Shown here one piece after another: positions 1 through 8,546 of a stretch of 64,000 bases of DNA. The DNA is from Thermoguttaceae bacterium (GTDB lineage Bacteria; Planctomycetota; Planctomycetia; Pirellulales; Thermoguttaceae): positions 1 through 64,000 of the forward strand of contig JAGBDN010000083.1 of the NCBI GenBank assembly GCA_017937485.1, given 5' to 3'. Under the pieces are notes generated by a model. The model ran no database searches, was not told the DNA's origin, and worked only from the letters and a program-made list of their open reading frames with translations. The translations under genes and the position numbers were made by a program. Within the stretch, counting starts at the first letter, position 1, and each line of letters begins with the position of its first letter.

Positions 1-306
1 CTCGACGCGAACGACAAAAACTCGCAAGAAACGTTCGTCGAAAACCGCGAATCGCTCGACGTTCGACGAGAAAAAGAGCAACGCGGCGACCAATTCGACC
101 GAAACGACCCGCGCCGACTCGACGCGAACGACAAAAACTCGCAAGAAACGTTCGTCGAAAACCGCGAATCGCTCGACGTTCGACGAGAAAAAGAGCAACG
201 CGGCGACGAACTCGACCGGGACGGCCTCGCGAAACTCGACGACGTTCAAAACTCGCAAGAAACGTTCGTCGAAAACCGCGAATCGCTCGACGTTCGACGA
301 GAAAAG
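1..306 (+). repeat. In-frame tandem repeat, 117/114-bp period, three copies
   Basis: Copies begin at about 1, 118 and 232. The near-identical core (ctcgcaagaaacgttcgtcg onward) starts at 21, 138 and 252, giving periods of 117 and 114 bp. Both are multiples of three, so the frame is kept. The third copy is diverged at its start. More copies probably lie before the window. Confidence 0.85.
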
Positions 307-1008
307 GGACAAAACGGCGGCGACGCAACGCTCGACGCGGCCTATTGGGAGCAAGTCGCGCTCTCGCCCGAGGAACGTCGGCTCGCCGAACTGCTCGGAC
401 GCCGTCCGTCGAAAGTCGAACTCGACGAATATTATTGGGAACCGATCGTCGAAACGTCGCAAGTCGAGTACGAACCGGAAAAACGCGCCTCCTTGTTCGG
501 CGCGGCGGGTCGTTTGGCGACGGCGCCGGCGATCGCGGTCGGTCGCGCGACGCTCGCGATTTGCGGCGTCGGTCGACGTTCCGCGCTCGGCTCCGACGCG
601 TTCGCGGCGACGAAACCGCGCCGTCGACGCCAACCGGGCAAAATTTCCGATATGATGATCTCGATCGTTTCCGGCGTTTTAATCGCGGTCGTCGTCGTTT
701 TTCCGTTGATGCGCTTGGCCGTCAAAGAAGTTTTTACGACGATCGCCAAAAGCGCGGTTCGCAAAATCGGCGTCAACGTCGCGATTTCAGAAAACGCGCC
801 GCAAAGCGACTTGCTTCCGTTCATCTCGGAGCAGCTCGTTTTCCCGCGTTACGACGAGTCGACCGAATTGCAATCGCCGGACGCCGCGCCGCTTCGCGAA
901 CCCGACCCGCTTTCGGAAACGCTCGTTCCCGTCGACGACGCGAACGATCCCGCGTCGACGCAACCGACGCTCGAACCGATTCCCAACGTCGCGCCGCCGA
1001 CTTTTTAA
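1..1008 (+). CDS. Membrane protein, C-terminal part, with N-terminal tandem repeats (partial gene)
   Basis: Frame 1 is open from the first base to a TAA at 1006-1008, so the gene begins before the window. About 335 residues are visible. The first ~100 residues are a charged tandem repeat of 38-39 residues containing NSQETFVENRESLDVRREK. Next comes a segment with SPEERRLAELLGRRP and two Trp residues, then a hydrophobic stretch (MMISIVSGVLIAVVVVFPLM, encoded near 651-710) that should be a single transmembrane helix. The ~95-residue tail is acidic and Pro-rich. This looks like a cell-envelope protein with a disordered repeat arm on one side of the membrane and a short domain on the other. I do not recognise the family. 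An ATG at 652 lies within the frame, but the conserved repeat upstream argues that the gene is longer. Confidence 0.7.
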   Translation, partial: LDANDKNSQETFVENRESLDVRREKEQRGDQFDRNDPRRLDANDKNSQETFVENRESLDVRREKEQRGDELDRDGLAKLDDVQNSQETFVENRESLDVRREKGQNGGDATLDAAYWEQVALSPEERRLAELLGRRPSKVELDEYYWEPIVETSQVEYEPEKRASLFGAAGRLATAPAIAVGRATLAICGVGRRSALGSDAFAATKPRRRRQPGKISDMMISIVSGVLIAVVVVFPLMRLAVKEVFTTIAKSAVRKIGVNVAISENAPQSDLLPFISEQLVFPRYDESTELQSPDAAPLREPDPLSETLVPVDDANDPASTQPTLEPIPNVAPPTF

Positions 1009-1042
1009 CCCCAAACGCCGCCCTTCGCCGCGCCGTTCCGAA

Positions 1043-1072
1043 CGCCGACGTTAAAAAAATTCAACGTCGGCG
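1043..1072. terminator. Perfect 10-bp hairpin after the partial membrane-protein gene
   Basis: CGCCGACGTT (1043-1052) pairs with AACGTCGGCG (1063-1072) around a 10-nt A-rich loop, 34 nt after the stop codon. No clear T-run follows on either strand, so an intrinsic terminator is possible but not certain. The rest of 1009-1330 shows no gene. Confidence 0.4.
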
Positions 1073-1330
1073 AAACGGCAAACGGTGTGTCTCGGCGCGT
1101 TTTGAACGATCGCTTCAACGTCGCCGATAGAAAAACGCAACGTTTTCTTGCGATCGCGACAACCAAAAGGGACGGCATAACGGCGATAAGCGCCCAAATT
1201 GCCTTCTCGACGCCCGTCGGCCCCCGACGCGCGTCCCGCGGTCAAGCGAATCGCCCTTCGTTCCCCAAAGCCGCTTTGATCGCGCAAACGCTCCGTTATT
1301 ACAATTATCAAACAACAAAAAGCAATCGTT

Positions 1331-2461
1331 TTACTTTTCTTTTTCCGCGTCGTCGAGCGGTCGCAAGGTCGCGCCGTACCGCCGGGCAACTTTCTCCAAC
1401 TCGGCCAAAACGGCGGCGCGCGCTTCCGGCGGTTCGAGCGTCTCCGCGCCCGCGCCGTATCCGAGCGCCCAACGCGCGAACGCCGTTCCGTATTCCGTTT
1501 CCAACTCGACGAGCGTCGTTTCGTCGCCTTCCGGCGTCGTCGCAACCCAGCCGTTCAACCGCTCTTCTCGAACGATGCGCGCCGACGAGCCGAAAAAACG
1601 CATTTTCACCCTCGCCGTCTCCGTCTCGCCGATATAAGGAGTGAACGCGCTCGCCAGATAAGCGTCGGCGTCAAAATCTTTCGGTCGCGTAAATTTTTCG
1701 CGCAACGCGTCCGCGGCCAACATTCGGCTAAATTTCCAAAAGCGCACGTCGTTGTCTTTGCAAGAATACCCGACCAAATAAAGCGCGCCGCGAAAATAAA
1801 CGAAATTATAAGGATGCGCCGTATACGTTTGCGGCGTTTTCGATTTCAGCGAACGGTACCGCACGCGCAATTTTCTCGACTCGCCCAACGCCGTCAACGC
1901 GGCGCCGACGACCGACGACGCGTCCTCCGGGTAAAGCGGTCGCGACGCTTCCAAACGCAAGACCAACGGCGCGACGCGCTCGGCGTACTCGACGCGATCC
2001 TTCGGGAGCGCCTTCTTAATTTTTTTTAACGCGCTTTGCAGTTCGTCGCCAAAAATCGCGCCGCAAAGGGAAGTCGTCAAATTTTGGGCGACGTAAAGCG
2101 CGAGAAGCTCGTCGTAATTCAATCCCAAGCCGAACGAAAACTCGTTTCCGCTTAGGTAATAGCGTTTTTGTCCGCGACTTCCGGCGACGACGACCGACTT
2201 GAGACCGGCGAATATTTCGGCGAGCTTGTTGACGTCGCGCCGAATCGTCTTGGGACTCGCGTCAAAACGCTCCGCCAACTCCGTCAGCGTCGCGCCTTCG
2301 CTCGTCGCCGCCAGCGCTTGCAACAACTTCCATTGGCGAATAAACGTCGACTTTGCGTCGGCGTCGTTCGCGTTTTCGCCGTTTTTCTTTTCGAGCGCTT
2401 TTGCCGCTTTCTTGGTTTCGTCGTCGCCGTTCGCCGTCTTTCGACCTGTTTTGCCGTTCAC
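1331..2461 (-). CDS. HTH/WYL-domain transcriptional regulator (YafY type)
   Basis: About 376 residues. An N-terminal winged helix-turn-helix (LLQALAATSEGATLTELAER, then KTIRRDVNKL) is followed by a WYL domain containing AHPYNFVYFRGALYLVGYS and a C-terminal WCX-like extension. WYL domains sense ligands, often nucleic-acid or nucleotide signals, and such regulators bind inverted repeats. The longest frame begins with an ATG at 2545, but that codon lies inside the -10 box. I therefore prefer the GTG at 2461, which has AGAGGG just upstream; it leaves a Lys-rich arm before the HTH. The gene is monocistronic. A palindrome upstream of its promoter is shared with the operon transcribed from 45219, which makes autoregulation and control of that operon plausible. 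The fold assignment is firm; the target genes are inference. Confidence 0.88.
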   Translation of the reverse strand: MNGKTGRKTANGDDETKKAAKALEKKNGENANDADAKSTFIRQWKLLQALAATSEGATLTELAERFDASPKTIRRDVNKLAEIFAGLKSVVVAGSRGQKRYYLSGNEFSFGLGLNYDELLALYVAQNLTTSLCGAIFGDELQSALKKIKKALPKDRVEYAERVAPLVLRLEASRPLYPEDASSVVGAALTALGESRKLRVRYRSLKSKTPQTYTAHPYNFVYFRGALYLVGYSCKDNDVRFWKFSRMLAADALREKFTRPKDFDADAYLASAFTPYIGETETARVKMRFFGSSARIVREERLNGWVATTPEGDETTLVELETEYGTAFARWALGYGAGAETLEPPEARAAVLAELEKVARRYGATLRPLDDAEKEK

Positions 2462-2543
2462 GCCCGCCCTCTTTTGTCGCGTCGTTCGTTTTATATTTTG
2501 GTCAACATCGCGTAAAAACGCGCTATTTACAATCGACGAACCC

Positions 2544-2571
2544 ATTATAAAACGCTAAAAAAGCGCGTCAA
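2544..2571 (-). promoter_or_regulatory. Promoter of the WYL regulator gene
   Basis: Read on the minus strand: TTGACG (2571-2566), 16-nt spacer, TATAAT (2549-2544). The predicted transcription start is near 2537, which excludes the ATG at 2545 as the start codon. Confidence 0.7.
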
Positions 2572-2580
2572 GAAAACGTT

Positions 2581-2595
2581 GGACGCCAGGCGTCC
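2581..2595. promoter_or_regulatory. Palindromic operator candidate GGACGCCAGGCGTCC
   Basis: Perfect 7-1-7 inverted repeat, 9 nt upstream of the -35 box of the WYL gene and centred near -51. The identical 15-mer occurs at 45353-45367, again 9 nt upstream of a -35 box. This position suits an activator or an upstream-bound repressor. Binding by the WYL protein is inferred. Confidence 0.6.
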
Positions 2596-2884
2596 AGGGT
2601 GAAAACGTTTTCTTTACTTTTTTTCGCGATAGCGCCGCTACAATCCTTACAACCGCCGCAACCGTCACCCCTCGCCCAATCTATCGTTATTAGCTTGCCA
2701 ACCTCCGACTTTGCTCGAACGCTCGCCGCGCTCCGCTCGATTTTCCCCCGATTTTTCCTCGCACGCCCCTTCCCGCGCTCGTTTCGCCGAGTACAATAAA
2801 ATCCGAACCTATTTTCCGCTTGCCGTTCTTCCCTTTTTTCGCTCCGTCGCCGCTCGACGCGAGTCCGCCGAAAGGAGCCGCGCC

Positions 2885-3874
2885 ACGTTCGCAACCCTTG
2901 CCGCCGTTAGTCTTAGAATACTTTCAAACTCGTTCGCTTCCGTTTTCCAAAAGCGGTTGGCGGGCCGAAGTCGCCGTCCGTTTTTCGTCAACGCGGCGAC
3001 GTTCGCGCTCTTGACGCTCGCTTGCGTCGGCCCGGCGTTTTCGGTCGATTGGACGCGTTTCGCTTCGTCTTTTTGGCGCGACGTCGTCGTTTCGGGCGTC
3101 CTTTGCGCGACCGGCAACGCTTGTTTGGTCGCGGCGCTCGGTCGGGGCGAGCTGTCGATTTTGGGCCCGATCAACGCTTGGAAGGCGGTCGTCGGCTTGA
3201 CGTTCGGCTTTTTTCTTTTGGGCGAAGCGCCGACGTTCCCGGCCCTTTTCGGCGTTTTTTTGATCGGCGTCGGGAGTTATTTCGTCTTGGACGCGAGCCC
3301 GGAGCGATTTTCGTTCCGATTATTATTCAAAAATTCGGCGATTCGACTGCGCGTCGCGGCGCTGATTTTAACGGCGTTGGAGGCGATTTTCATCAAAAAG
3401 ATCGTCTTGGCGACGGGCCCGGCGCCGGCCTTTTTCCTTTGGTCGGCGACCGGCGCCTTTTTTTCGACGCTTTCCCTCGGCGTCGCGACGTTAATTCCGC
3501 TAATCTCAACGCGCCTTCGCCAATCGCCGCAAACGCTCCCAACAACGCCGACTTCCGCGCCGCCGCAAACCGCTCAAACGACGCCGACTTCCGCGCCGCC
3601 GCAAACCGCCCAAACGACGCCGACTCTCCGTTTTTCCGTCCGCGACGCGTTCGAACTCGCCGCGACCGCCGCTTGCGTCGGAACGATGCAACTTTCGACG
3701 AACGTCGCGTTCGAGCGGCTCGACGTCGGACTCGCGCTCGCGCTTTTCCAGCTCTCGGCGCCGCTGAACGTTCTCTTAGGTTGGCGACTCTTCCGCGAAC
3801 GCGGCGTCGTCAAAAAACTTCTCGGCGCGACGGTCGCCGTCGGCGGCGCGGCTTGCGTCGTTCTCTTCGGCTGA
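2885..3874 (+). CDS. EamA/DMT-family transporter with apparent ACG start codon
   Basis: Predicted 10-TM inner-membrane permease of the drug/metabolite transporter superfamily, about 329 residues. Two EamA-like halves are visible: the first contains GELSILGPINAWKAVVGLTF, the second VGLALALFQLSAPLNVLLGW near the C-terminus. The halves are joined by a Pro/Thr/Gln linker built from a 36-bp repeat. The substrate is unknown. The start is odd. An AAAGGAG Shine-Dalgarno sequence at 2871-2877 is followed, 7 nt later and in frame, by ACG (2885), and the reading from there begins exactly at a plausible TM1 (FATLAAVSLRILSNSFASVF). No ATG, GTG or TTG lies between that site and the end of TM1. The longest frame starts at a TTG at 2711, but that would add a basic, non-coding-like stretch containing promoter-like sequence. 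Either ACG is used or the original ATG has mutated. Confidence 0.75.
   Translation, partial: TFATLAAVSLRILSNSFASVFQKRLAGRSRRPFFVNAATFALLTLACVGPAFSVDWTRFASSFWRDVVVSGVLCATGNACLVAALGRGELSILGPINAWKAVVGLTFGFFLLGEAPTFPALFGVFLIGVGSYFVLDASPERFSFRLLFKNSAIRLRVAALILTALEAIFIKKIVLATGPAPAFFLWSATGAFFSTLSLGVATLIPLISTRLRQSPQTLPTTPTSAPPQTAQTTPTSAPPQTAQTTPTLRFSVRDAFELAATAACVGTMQLSTNVAFERLDVGLALALFQLSAPLNVLLGWRLFRERGVVKKLLGATVAVGGAACVVLFG
3541..3624 (+). repeat. 36-bp tandem repeat coding a TTPTSAPPQTAQ linker
   Basis: ACGCCG anchors recur at 3545, 3581 and 3617, a 36-bp period and about 2.3 copies. The repeat sits between the two halves of the transporter and keeps the frame. Confidence 0.85.
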
Positions 3875-3899
3875 TCTCGCGACGCAGTTTTTGCCGAAA

Positions 3900-3944
3900 A
3901 AAACGCGAGCGCCGCTCGACTCGCTCGAACGACGCTCGCGTTTT
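3900..3944. terminator. Bidirectional terminator between transporter and hflX
   Basis: AAAACGCGAGCG (3900-3911) and CGCTCGCGTTTT (3933-3944) form a perfect 12-bp stem with an A-tract on one side and a T-tract on the other. It serves the convergent transporter (+) and hflX (-) genes. Confidence 0.8.
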
Positions 3945-4011
3945 CAATTCGGAAGAACGTTCGGCCCGCGCGCCTTTTCCTCCGCCCTTCCTTCTTTCCT
4001 TATTATTAATA

Positions 4012-5682
4012 TCAGTCGAGTTCCAACCCGATTTCGGCGCCCGGAACGGTCGAGAAAAGCGGGTCGGCGTCTCGGGAATTTAAGCGGACGATCAAATCCG
4101 GAACGGCGCGCAAACGGTCGAGAACCGGTTTCGGGAGGCGGCAACGCACCGTCGTCCGGCCCCGTTCTCCGTCGTATTCCCGCGACAAGACTTCGCCGTC
4201 GCGAGCCAGCGTCGCCGGCGTTTTCCCGTCCGCGATCGACGTTTCGACGTAAACGTCCAAAAATTCGCGACTCAACGCTTCGCTGACCGCCGCCGTCAAG
4301 CGGTCGAGGCCGATTCCCTCCTTGACGCTGATCGGAATCGCCGTCGGGTAACGGTCGATCAACGCGGAAAGGGTCGACTCCGACTCGATCGCGTCGACTT
4401 TATTCAGCGCCAAAATCGCGTCTTTTTCGTCGATTCCGAGCCGCTTCAAGACTTTGTTCGCCGCCGCGATTTGGTCGACGACGTCCGGCGCGCTCGCGTC
4501 CGCGACGTGAATCAGCAAGTCCGCCGTCGTCGCCTCTTCGAGCGTCGCCCGGAAACTCGCGACCAAGTGGTGCGGCAGGTCGCGGACGAAACCGACGGTG
4601 TCGCTCAACAAAATCGGACCCCAACCGGGGAGCGACCAGCGCCGCGTCCGCGCGTCGAGCGTCGCGAACAACATATTTTGCGCGAAAACGTCCGAATTGG
4701 TCGCCGCGTTCAGGAGCGAACTTTTTCCGGCGTTCGTGTACCCGACCAAGCAGACGCGGCGGCTTTCGCTCCGGGCCTCGACCTCGCGCTGTTTGCGGGA
4801 ATGAATCTCCTCCAACTCCCGTTTCAGCTCGACGATTTTCTTTTGCGCGATGCGTTTGTCGACTTCGAGCTGCTTTTCGCCCGGGCCGCGGAGCCCGACG
4901 CCGCCCCCCGCTTGCCGCTCGAGGTGCGTCCACATCCGCTTCAGCCGCGGGAGCGAGTATTCGAGTTGCGCCAATTCGACCGCAAGGCGAGCCTCCCGCG
5001 TCTTCGCTCGACTCGCGAAAATGTCGAGAATCAACTCGGTGCGGTCGATCGTTTTGATTTTCAGCCGCTTTTCTAAGTTGCGCGTTTGGCCCGGCGCCAA
5101 GTCGAGGTCGAAAACGACGACCTCCGCGTCGGTCGCTTGCGCGAGCGCTTCGAGTTCGTCGAGTTTCCCGCGCCCCAAGCAGTACGCGACGTCCGGCGTC
5201 GTTCGGCGTTGAATCAGCGACCCGACCGGCTCGACGTTCGCCGCTTCCGCCAACCCGGCCAACTCGGCGAGCGGATTTTCCCCTTGCCCTTGACCCGGCA
5301 AATAAACGCCGACCAAAATCGCCCGTTCGTTCGCGACGCTCGTCGTTCGCGTCGTTTGGTCGCCTTGCGTCGACGCGTCGAAACGTTCGGTCGTAAAAAC
5401 GCTTCCGCCGTAAAAATCGTCAAATTCGGGCGAATCTTCCCAATCGCCGCCGTCGACGCCGGGTTCCGCGGCGTTCGTTTCGTTCGACTCGAAATCGTCG
5501 GCGACGTCGAACGCCGCCTCGACGCCGCGACGCGAATGACGCTTGCGGCGACCGGTTCGCCCGTTTCCGCTTTCGTTCGCTTCGCCGCCGTCGCCAAACC
5601 GGCGCGCGCGGCTTCTTTTTTCGTCGGCGTCTTTGTCGCGGTCGCGATTTCCGGGGTTTTTCGGGCCTTTTCTCTCTTGCAT
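4012..5682 (-). CDS. hflX: Ribosome-associated GTPase HflX with acidic N-terminal extension
   Basis: 556 residues. HflX binds the 50S subunit and splits or rescues stalled ribosomes. Visible are the HflX N-terminal domain (RTTPDVAYCLGRGKLDEL near 160), the glycine-rich linker GGGVGLRGPGEKQLE near 260, G1 GYTNAGKS (314-321), G3 DTVGF, and G4 NKVD. Typical HflX proteins are about 430 residues. The extra ~115 at the N-terminus are rich in Arg/Lys and then Asp/Glu and look disordered. There is no strong Shine-Dalgarno before ATG 5682. A promoter is present about 110 nt upstream and a strong terminator follows, so the gene is probably monocistronic. Confidence 0.95.
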   Translation of the reverse strand: MQERKGPKNPGNRDRDKDADEKRSRARRFGDGGEANESGNGRTGRRKRHSRRGVEAAFDVADDFESNETNAAEPGVDGGDWEDSPEFDDFYGGSVFTTERFDASTQGDQTTRTTSVANERAILVGVYLPGQGQGENPLAELAGLAEAANVEPVGSLIQRRTTPDVAYCLGRGKLDELEALAQATDAEVVVFDLDLAPGQTRNLEKRLKIKTIDRTELILDIFASRAKTREARLAVELAQLEYSLPRLKRMWTHLERQAGGGVGLRGPGEKQLEVDKRIAQKKIVELKRELEEIHSRKQREVEARSESRRVCLVGYTNAGKSSLLNAATNSDVFAQNMLFATLDARTRRWSLPGWGPILLSDTVGFVRDLPHHLVASFRATLEEATTADLLIHVADASAPDVVDQIAAANKVLKRLGIDEKDAILALNKVDAIESESTLSALIDRYPTAIPISVKEGIGLDRLTAAVSEALSREFLDVYVETSIADGKTPATLARDGEVLSREYDGERGRTTVRCRLPKPVLDRLRAVPDLIVRLNSRDADPLFSTVPGAEIGLELD

Positions 5683-5794
5683 CGTCGCTATTTTATTTTC
5701 AAACGTTTTTCAAACTTTTAAGACGGCTCTTTTTCGTTCGCCGTTTCCGGACGGTCGCCCGTCGTTCGTCGGCAAGACGCGCCGCCGTTCCGTT

Positions 5795-5823
5795 ATTATT
5801 GTCGAAAGCGCGTCGTTTGTCAA
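5795..5823 (-). promoter_or_regulatory. Promoter of hflX
   Basis: Minus strand: TTGACA (5823-5818), 17-nt spacer, AATAAT (5800-5795). Predicted leader of about 105 nt. Confidence 0.6.
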
Positions 5824-5957
5824 GCCGTCGCGACTTTCCGCTCGGTCGATTTAACCGCCGTCGACGCTTCCAGCCCTTTCCGCCGCCGTCGCTTTCGCGC
5901 CGACGGGTTAAACGCCGGCTTTTCCCGTTTCTTTCGCCGAACGTCCCGCGCCGTCCG

Positions 5958-6746
5958 TCAAGCGCCTTTTTTTCCCTCGAACGTTCGCAAAAAGAGGGCG
6001 CGCAGGAAGAAATCGGGATCGACGGAGCGCGAAAAGTTCGACTTTTGCGCCAACGCGGCGGCAAGGGGCGCGGCGAGCGCGGCGCGACGGCCCGGCGAAA
6101 TCTCCGTTCGCCGTTCGACGTAAAGCGCGAGCGCCTTGAGGAGCGAATCGGAAACGTCGAAATCGCTCGGAATTTCGGCGGCGATTCGTTCGAGCGCGGC
6201 GCGCTGTTCCGTCAAGAGCGCGGTCTTTTTCTTCGGCGAACGCTTTTCAACGACGACGACCGTTCCGGCGGCCAAATCGCCGAACCGCGCCATTCGGTCG
6301 TTCGCGCAAAACAGAATCGCCAAAAACGGCCCGAGCGCCAAGTCGGCGGCGCGCAACACGTTCCGCAACAACGCTTGACCGCGTCCGATCGGACGGCCTT
6401 CGGTCGTCAAGACCCGCAAGCCGAACGCCGCTTTCCCGAGCGTCCGACCGCGCCAAAACGCCTCGAACGCCGCGTTCCAAAACCAAAAAACGGCGCAAAA
6501 ATTCAACAGAAACGCCGTCTGCGCCAATTCTTCCGCCAAATCGCCCGACCCCAAAACCGTCGAGAAATAGGCCGTCGCGAACAAAACCGCGACGATTTCC
6601 GCGCCGATAATCGCCGCGTCGACCGCGAACGCCGACGCCCGAATAAACGGCCCGGCCAAGCGATACTCGAACGCGACGTTCTCCGGCGCGACGATTTCGA
6701 CCGTCGAGTCGAGTCCTTTCTTGCTCCGATTCGAATCGCTCCGCAT
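5958..6746 (-). CDS. RDD-family membrane protein
   Basis: 262 residues. The RDD domain is clear: LAGPFIRASAFAVDAAIIG in the first hydrophobic segment, a second near FLLNFCAVFWFWNAAFEAF, the loop RGRTLGKAAFGLRVLTTEGR, and the characteristic LLRNVLRAADL and NDRMARFGDLAAGTVVV. About 80 residues of soluble tail follow. RDD proteins are small multi-pass inner-membrane proteins; some act in Na+/H+ transport, but most have no assigned role. The start ATG at 6746 is preceded by GGAGGAG. The neighbour on the same strand, hflX, starts 275 nt downstream with its own promoter, so the two are probably not an operon. Confidence 0.9.
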   Translation of the reverse strand: MRSDSNRSKKGLDSTVEIVAPENVAFEYRLAGPFIRASAFAVDAAIIGAEIVAVLFATAYFSTVLGSGDLAEELAQTAFLLNFCAVFWFWNAAFEAFWRGRTLGKAAFGLRVLTTEGRPIGRGQALLRNVLRAADLALGPFLAILFCANDRMARFGDLAAGTVVVVEKRSPKKKTALLTEQRAALERIAAEIPSDFDVSDSLLKALALYVERRTEISPGRRAALAAPLAAALAQKSNFSRSVDPDFFLRALFLRTFEGKKGA

Positions 6747-7206
6747 CGCTCCTCCGCTTCGCGCCGTTCTCCGACTTCGCGCCTTTTTTCGTTTTTGGGC
6801 AAACGCCGCGTCGACGTTAAACGCTTATATAATATTAATGACAAACGCGCCCGTTTTTCTTCATTATACCTTCTTCGCGCCTAAACGTCGGCGTCGAAAC
6901 GCAAAAAAAGGAAAAATTTTTCAAAAAATTTCGCCAAAATCGCAAATCGCTCTTTCCCTCGATTGCGCCGTCGCGTACAATGTCCGCAAGTAGCGCGATT
7001 CGGTCGAGATTCTCTCGCGCCGCGTCGTCGCGACCGCGTTTGCCGTTCGTCTTTCCGCGTTTCGCTCAATTCGCCGTTCAAGAATTGCCGCCAACCGCCG
7101 AACCGTCGCGGTCTTTCCTCTTCACCCCTCGCTCGAGTTCGCTTCGACTCGCCGTTCGCGCCGCGTTCGGTCGCCGCCGTTCGACTCGTTTTGGAGAAAA
7201 CGCCTT
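6747..7206. other. Divergent intergenic region with a TACAAT -10-like element
   Basis: 460 bp between the divergent RDD gene and the secreted-protein gene. No gene is visible. TACAAT at 6976-6981 could be the -10 of the plus-strand gene. Seventeen nt upstream is TTTCCC rather than a normal -35, and the transporter region shows the similar CTTCCC-N17-TACAAT (2769-2797). A TA-rich stretch at 6824-6840 may serve the RDD gene. Confidence 0.3.
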
Positions 7207-8424
7207 ATGAAACGCTTTGCCGCCCTCGCGCTGGCCGTTCTGACGACGTTCGGTTTCGTCGCCGCCGCCAACGCTCAAACCGCGGTCGCCCCGCTCGTTA
7301 CCAAAGACGCGACGACGATCGTTCGCGTCGATTTGTCGCAACTCGACGGCCCGCAACTTTCGCAAACGGCGCAAAAACTCGCCGTCGCCGCGATCGATTA
7401 CTTCGTTCCCGACGCCGAACAAGCGAAAGAAATGAAAAACGCCGCGCCGCTTGTCGGAATGTTCGCCGCGCAATACGCCGAAATGTACGTCGCGCCGCTG
7501 AAAGAAGCCGGCGTCGCCGAGTTTTACGTTATCGTCGACAAAGCCGTCGACGCGGAAAATCCGGCTTATCCTTACGTCGCGATTCCGATCGCCGACCTTT
7601 CGCAAGACGAAGTCGCCGCCGTCCGCGACGCGCTGAAGACGCTGAACGGCCAACTCAACGGCGCGCTGAAGTATCGCTTCGCCCGTTTCGGCTTTATGAT
7701 CGTTCCGATGATTCCGGAAACGGTCGACGCCGACGAAGCGAAGGCTTACGTCAAAAATCGTTTCGGGAAAATCGCGAAGGTCGACGACGCCGTTTTCGCC
7801 GAAGGTTTCGCGAAACTCGGAACCGGCGCCGTCGTCTCCGGGGTTGGAATCGCGACCGACGCCGACCCCGCCGCGCAAGCGCAAATCGACGAAACGCTCG
7901 AACAACTCGGCGCCGCCGCGCCTGAAGGTCTCGGCGACTTCGTTCAAAAAGCGTTGGCTTGGAATAAAGATTTCGTCGAATTGACGCGTTACGGCGCTTG
8001 GAAACTCGACCTGAACGCGCTCGAAATCGTCTCCGTCGCCGAAGCGAAGTCGCCGGAAGCCGCGCAAAAGTACCTCGCGCTTGTCGACGAAGTCAAGAAA
8101 GAAACGACCGCGTTCGTCGAAATAACGATCGACGCCCAACTCGCGACGGTCGAAGACGAGAACAAACCGGCGCAAGAAGACGTCGATCTCCTCAAAGGCG
8201 ACGTTATCGCCGTCGTCGACGCCTTCCTCGACGCGATCAAAGCGAACGGTTCGACGCTGACTTGGAAACTCGACGAACAATTCTTCGTCGACGCGAAACC
8301 GGTCTTCAACAAACTCTTCGAAGACGCGACCGCGATCCAAAAGAAACTGACCCCGCCGGAAGACGCCGAAACGGAAGACGCGCCGGTCGAAGAAGAGTCG
8401 CTCGACGACGAAATCGAGTTCTAA
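7207..8424 (+). CDS. Secreted protein of unknown function
   Basis: 405 residues. The first 23 form a signal peptide (MKRFAALALAVLTTFGFVAA, cleavage after ANA). The mature protein is acidic, has no transmembrane helix, and contains two similar-sounding halves: an N-terminal region with TTIVRVDLSQLDGPQLS and a C-terminal region with ALEIVSVAEAKSPEAAQKYL. It ends in a very acidic tail (DAPVEEESLDDEIEF). I recognise no catalytic motif. Start ATG 7207 has GGAG 11 nt upstream. A strong terminator follows at 8470. It is probably a periplasmic or exported planctomycete-specific protein. Confidence 0.75.
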   Translation: MKRFAALALAVLTTFGFVAAANAQTAVAPLVTKDATTIVRVDLSQLDGPQLSQTAQKLAVAAIDYFVPDAEQAKEMKNAAPLVGMFAAQYAEMYVAPLKEAGVAEFYVIVDKAVDAENPAYPYVAIPIADLSQDEVAAVRDALKTLNGQLNGALKYRFARFGFMIVPMIPETVDADEAKAYVKNRFGKIAKVDDAVFAEGFAKLGTGAVVSGVGIATDADPAAQAQIDETLEQLGAAAPEGLGDFVQKALAWNKDFVELTRYGAWKLDLNALEIVSVAEAKSPEAAQKYLALVDEVKKETTAFVEITIDAQLATVEDENKPAQEDVDLLKGDVIAVVDAFLDAIKANGSTLTWKLDEQFFVDAKPVFNKLFEDATAIQKKLTPPEDAETEDAPVEEESLDDEIEF

Positions 8425-8469
8425 GCGCCGTTTTATCGTCAAACTCGACGCGGTTTAACGCCGCCAACG

Positions 8470-8510
8470 AAAAAAGGACGCCCGACTTTGCCGTCGCCGC
8501 GTCCTTTTTT
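8470..8510. terminator. Bidirectional terminator between convergent genes
   Basis: AAAAAAGGACGC (8470-8481) pairs with GCGTCCTTTTTT (8499-8510), giving a 12-bp stem ending in A/T tracts on both sides. It serves the secreted-protein gene (+) and the M16 peptidase gene (-). Confidence 0.85.
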
Positions 8511-8546
8511 ATGTTTCTTGCGGATTTTACCGTTTAACCGCCCGGC

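Noticed and set aside
2462-2545. N-terminal 28 codons of the long WYL frame
   Set aside because: The ATG at 2545 is inside the predicted -10 box; the GTG at 2461 has a ribosome-binding site.
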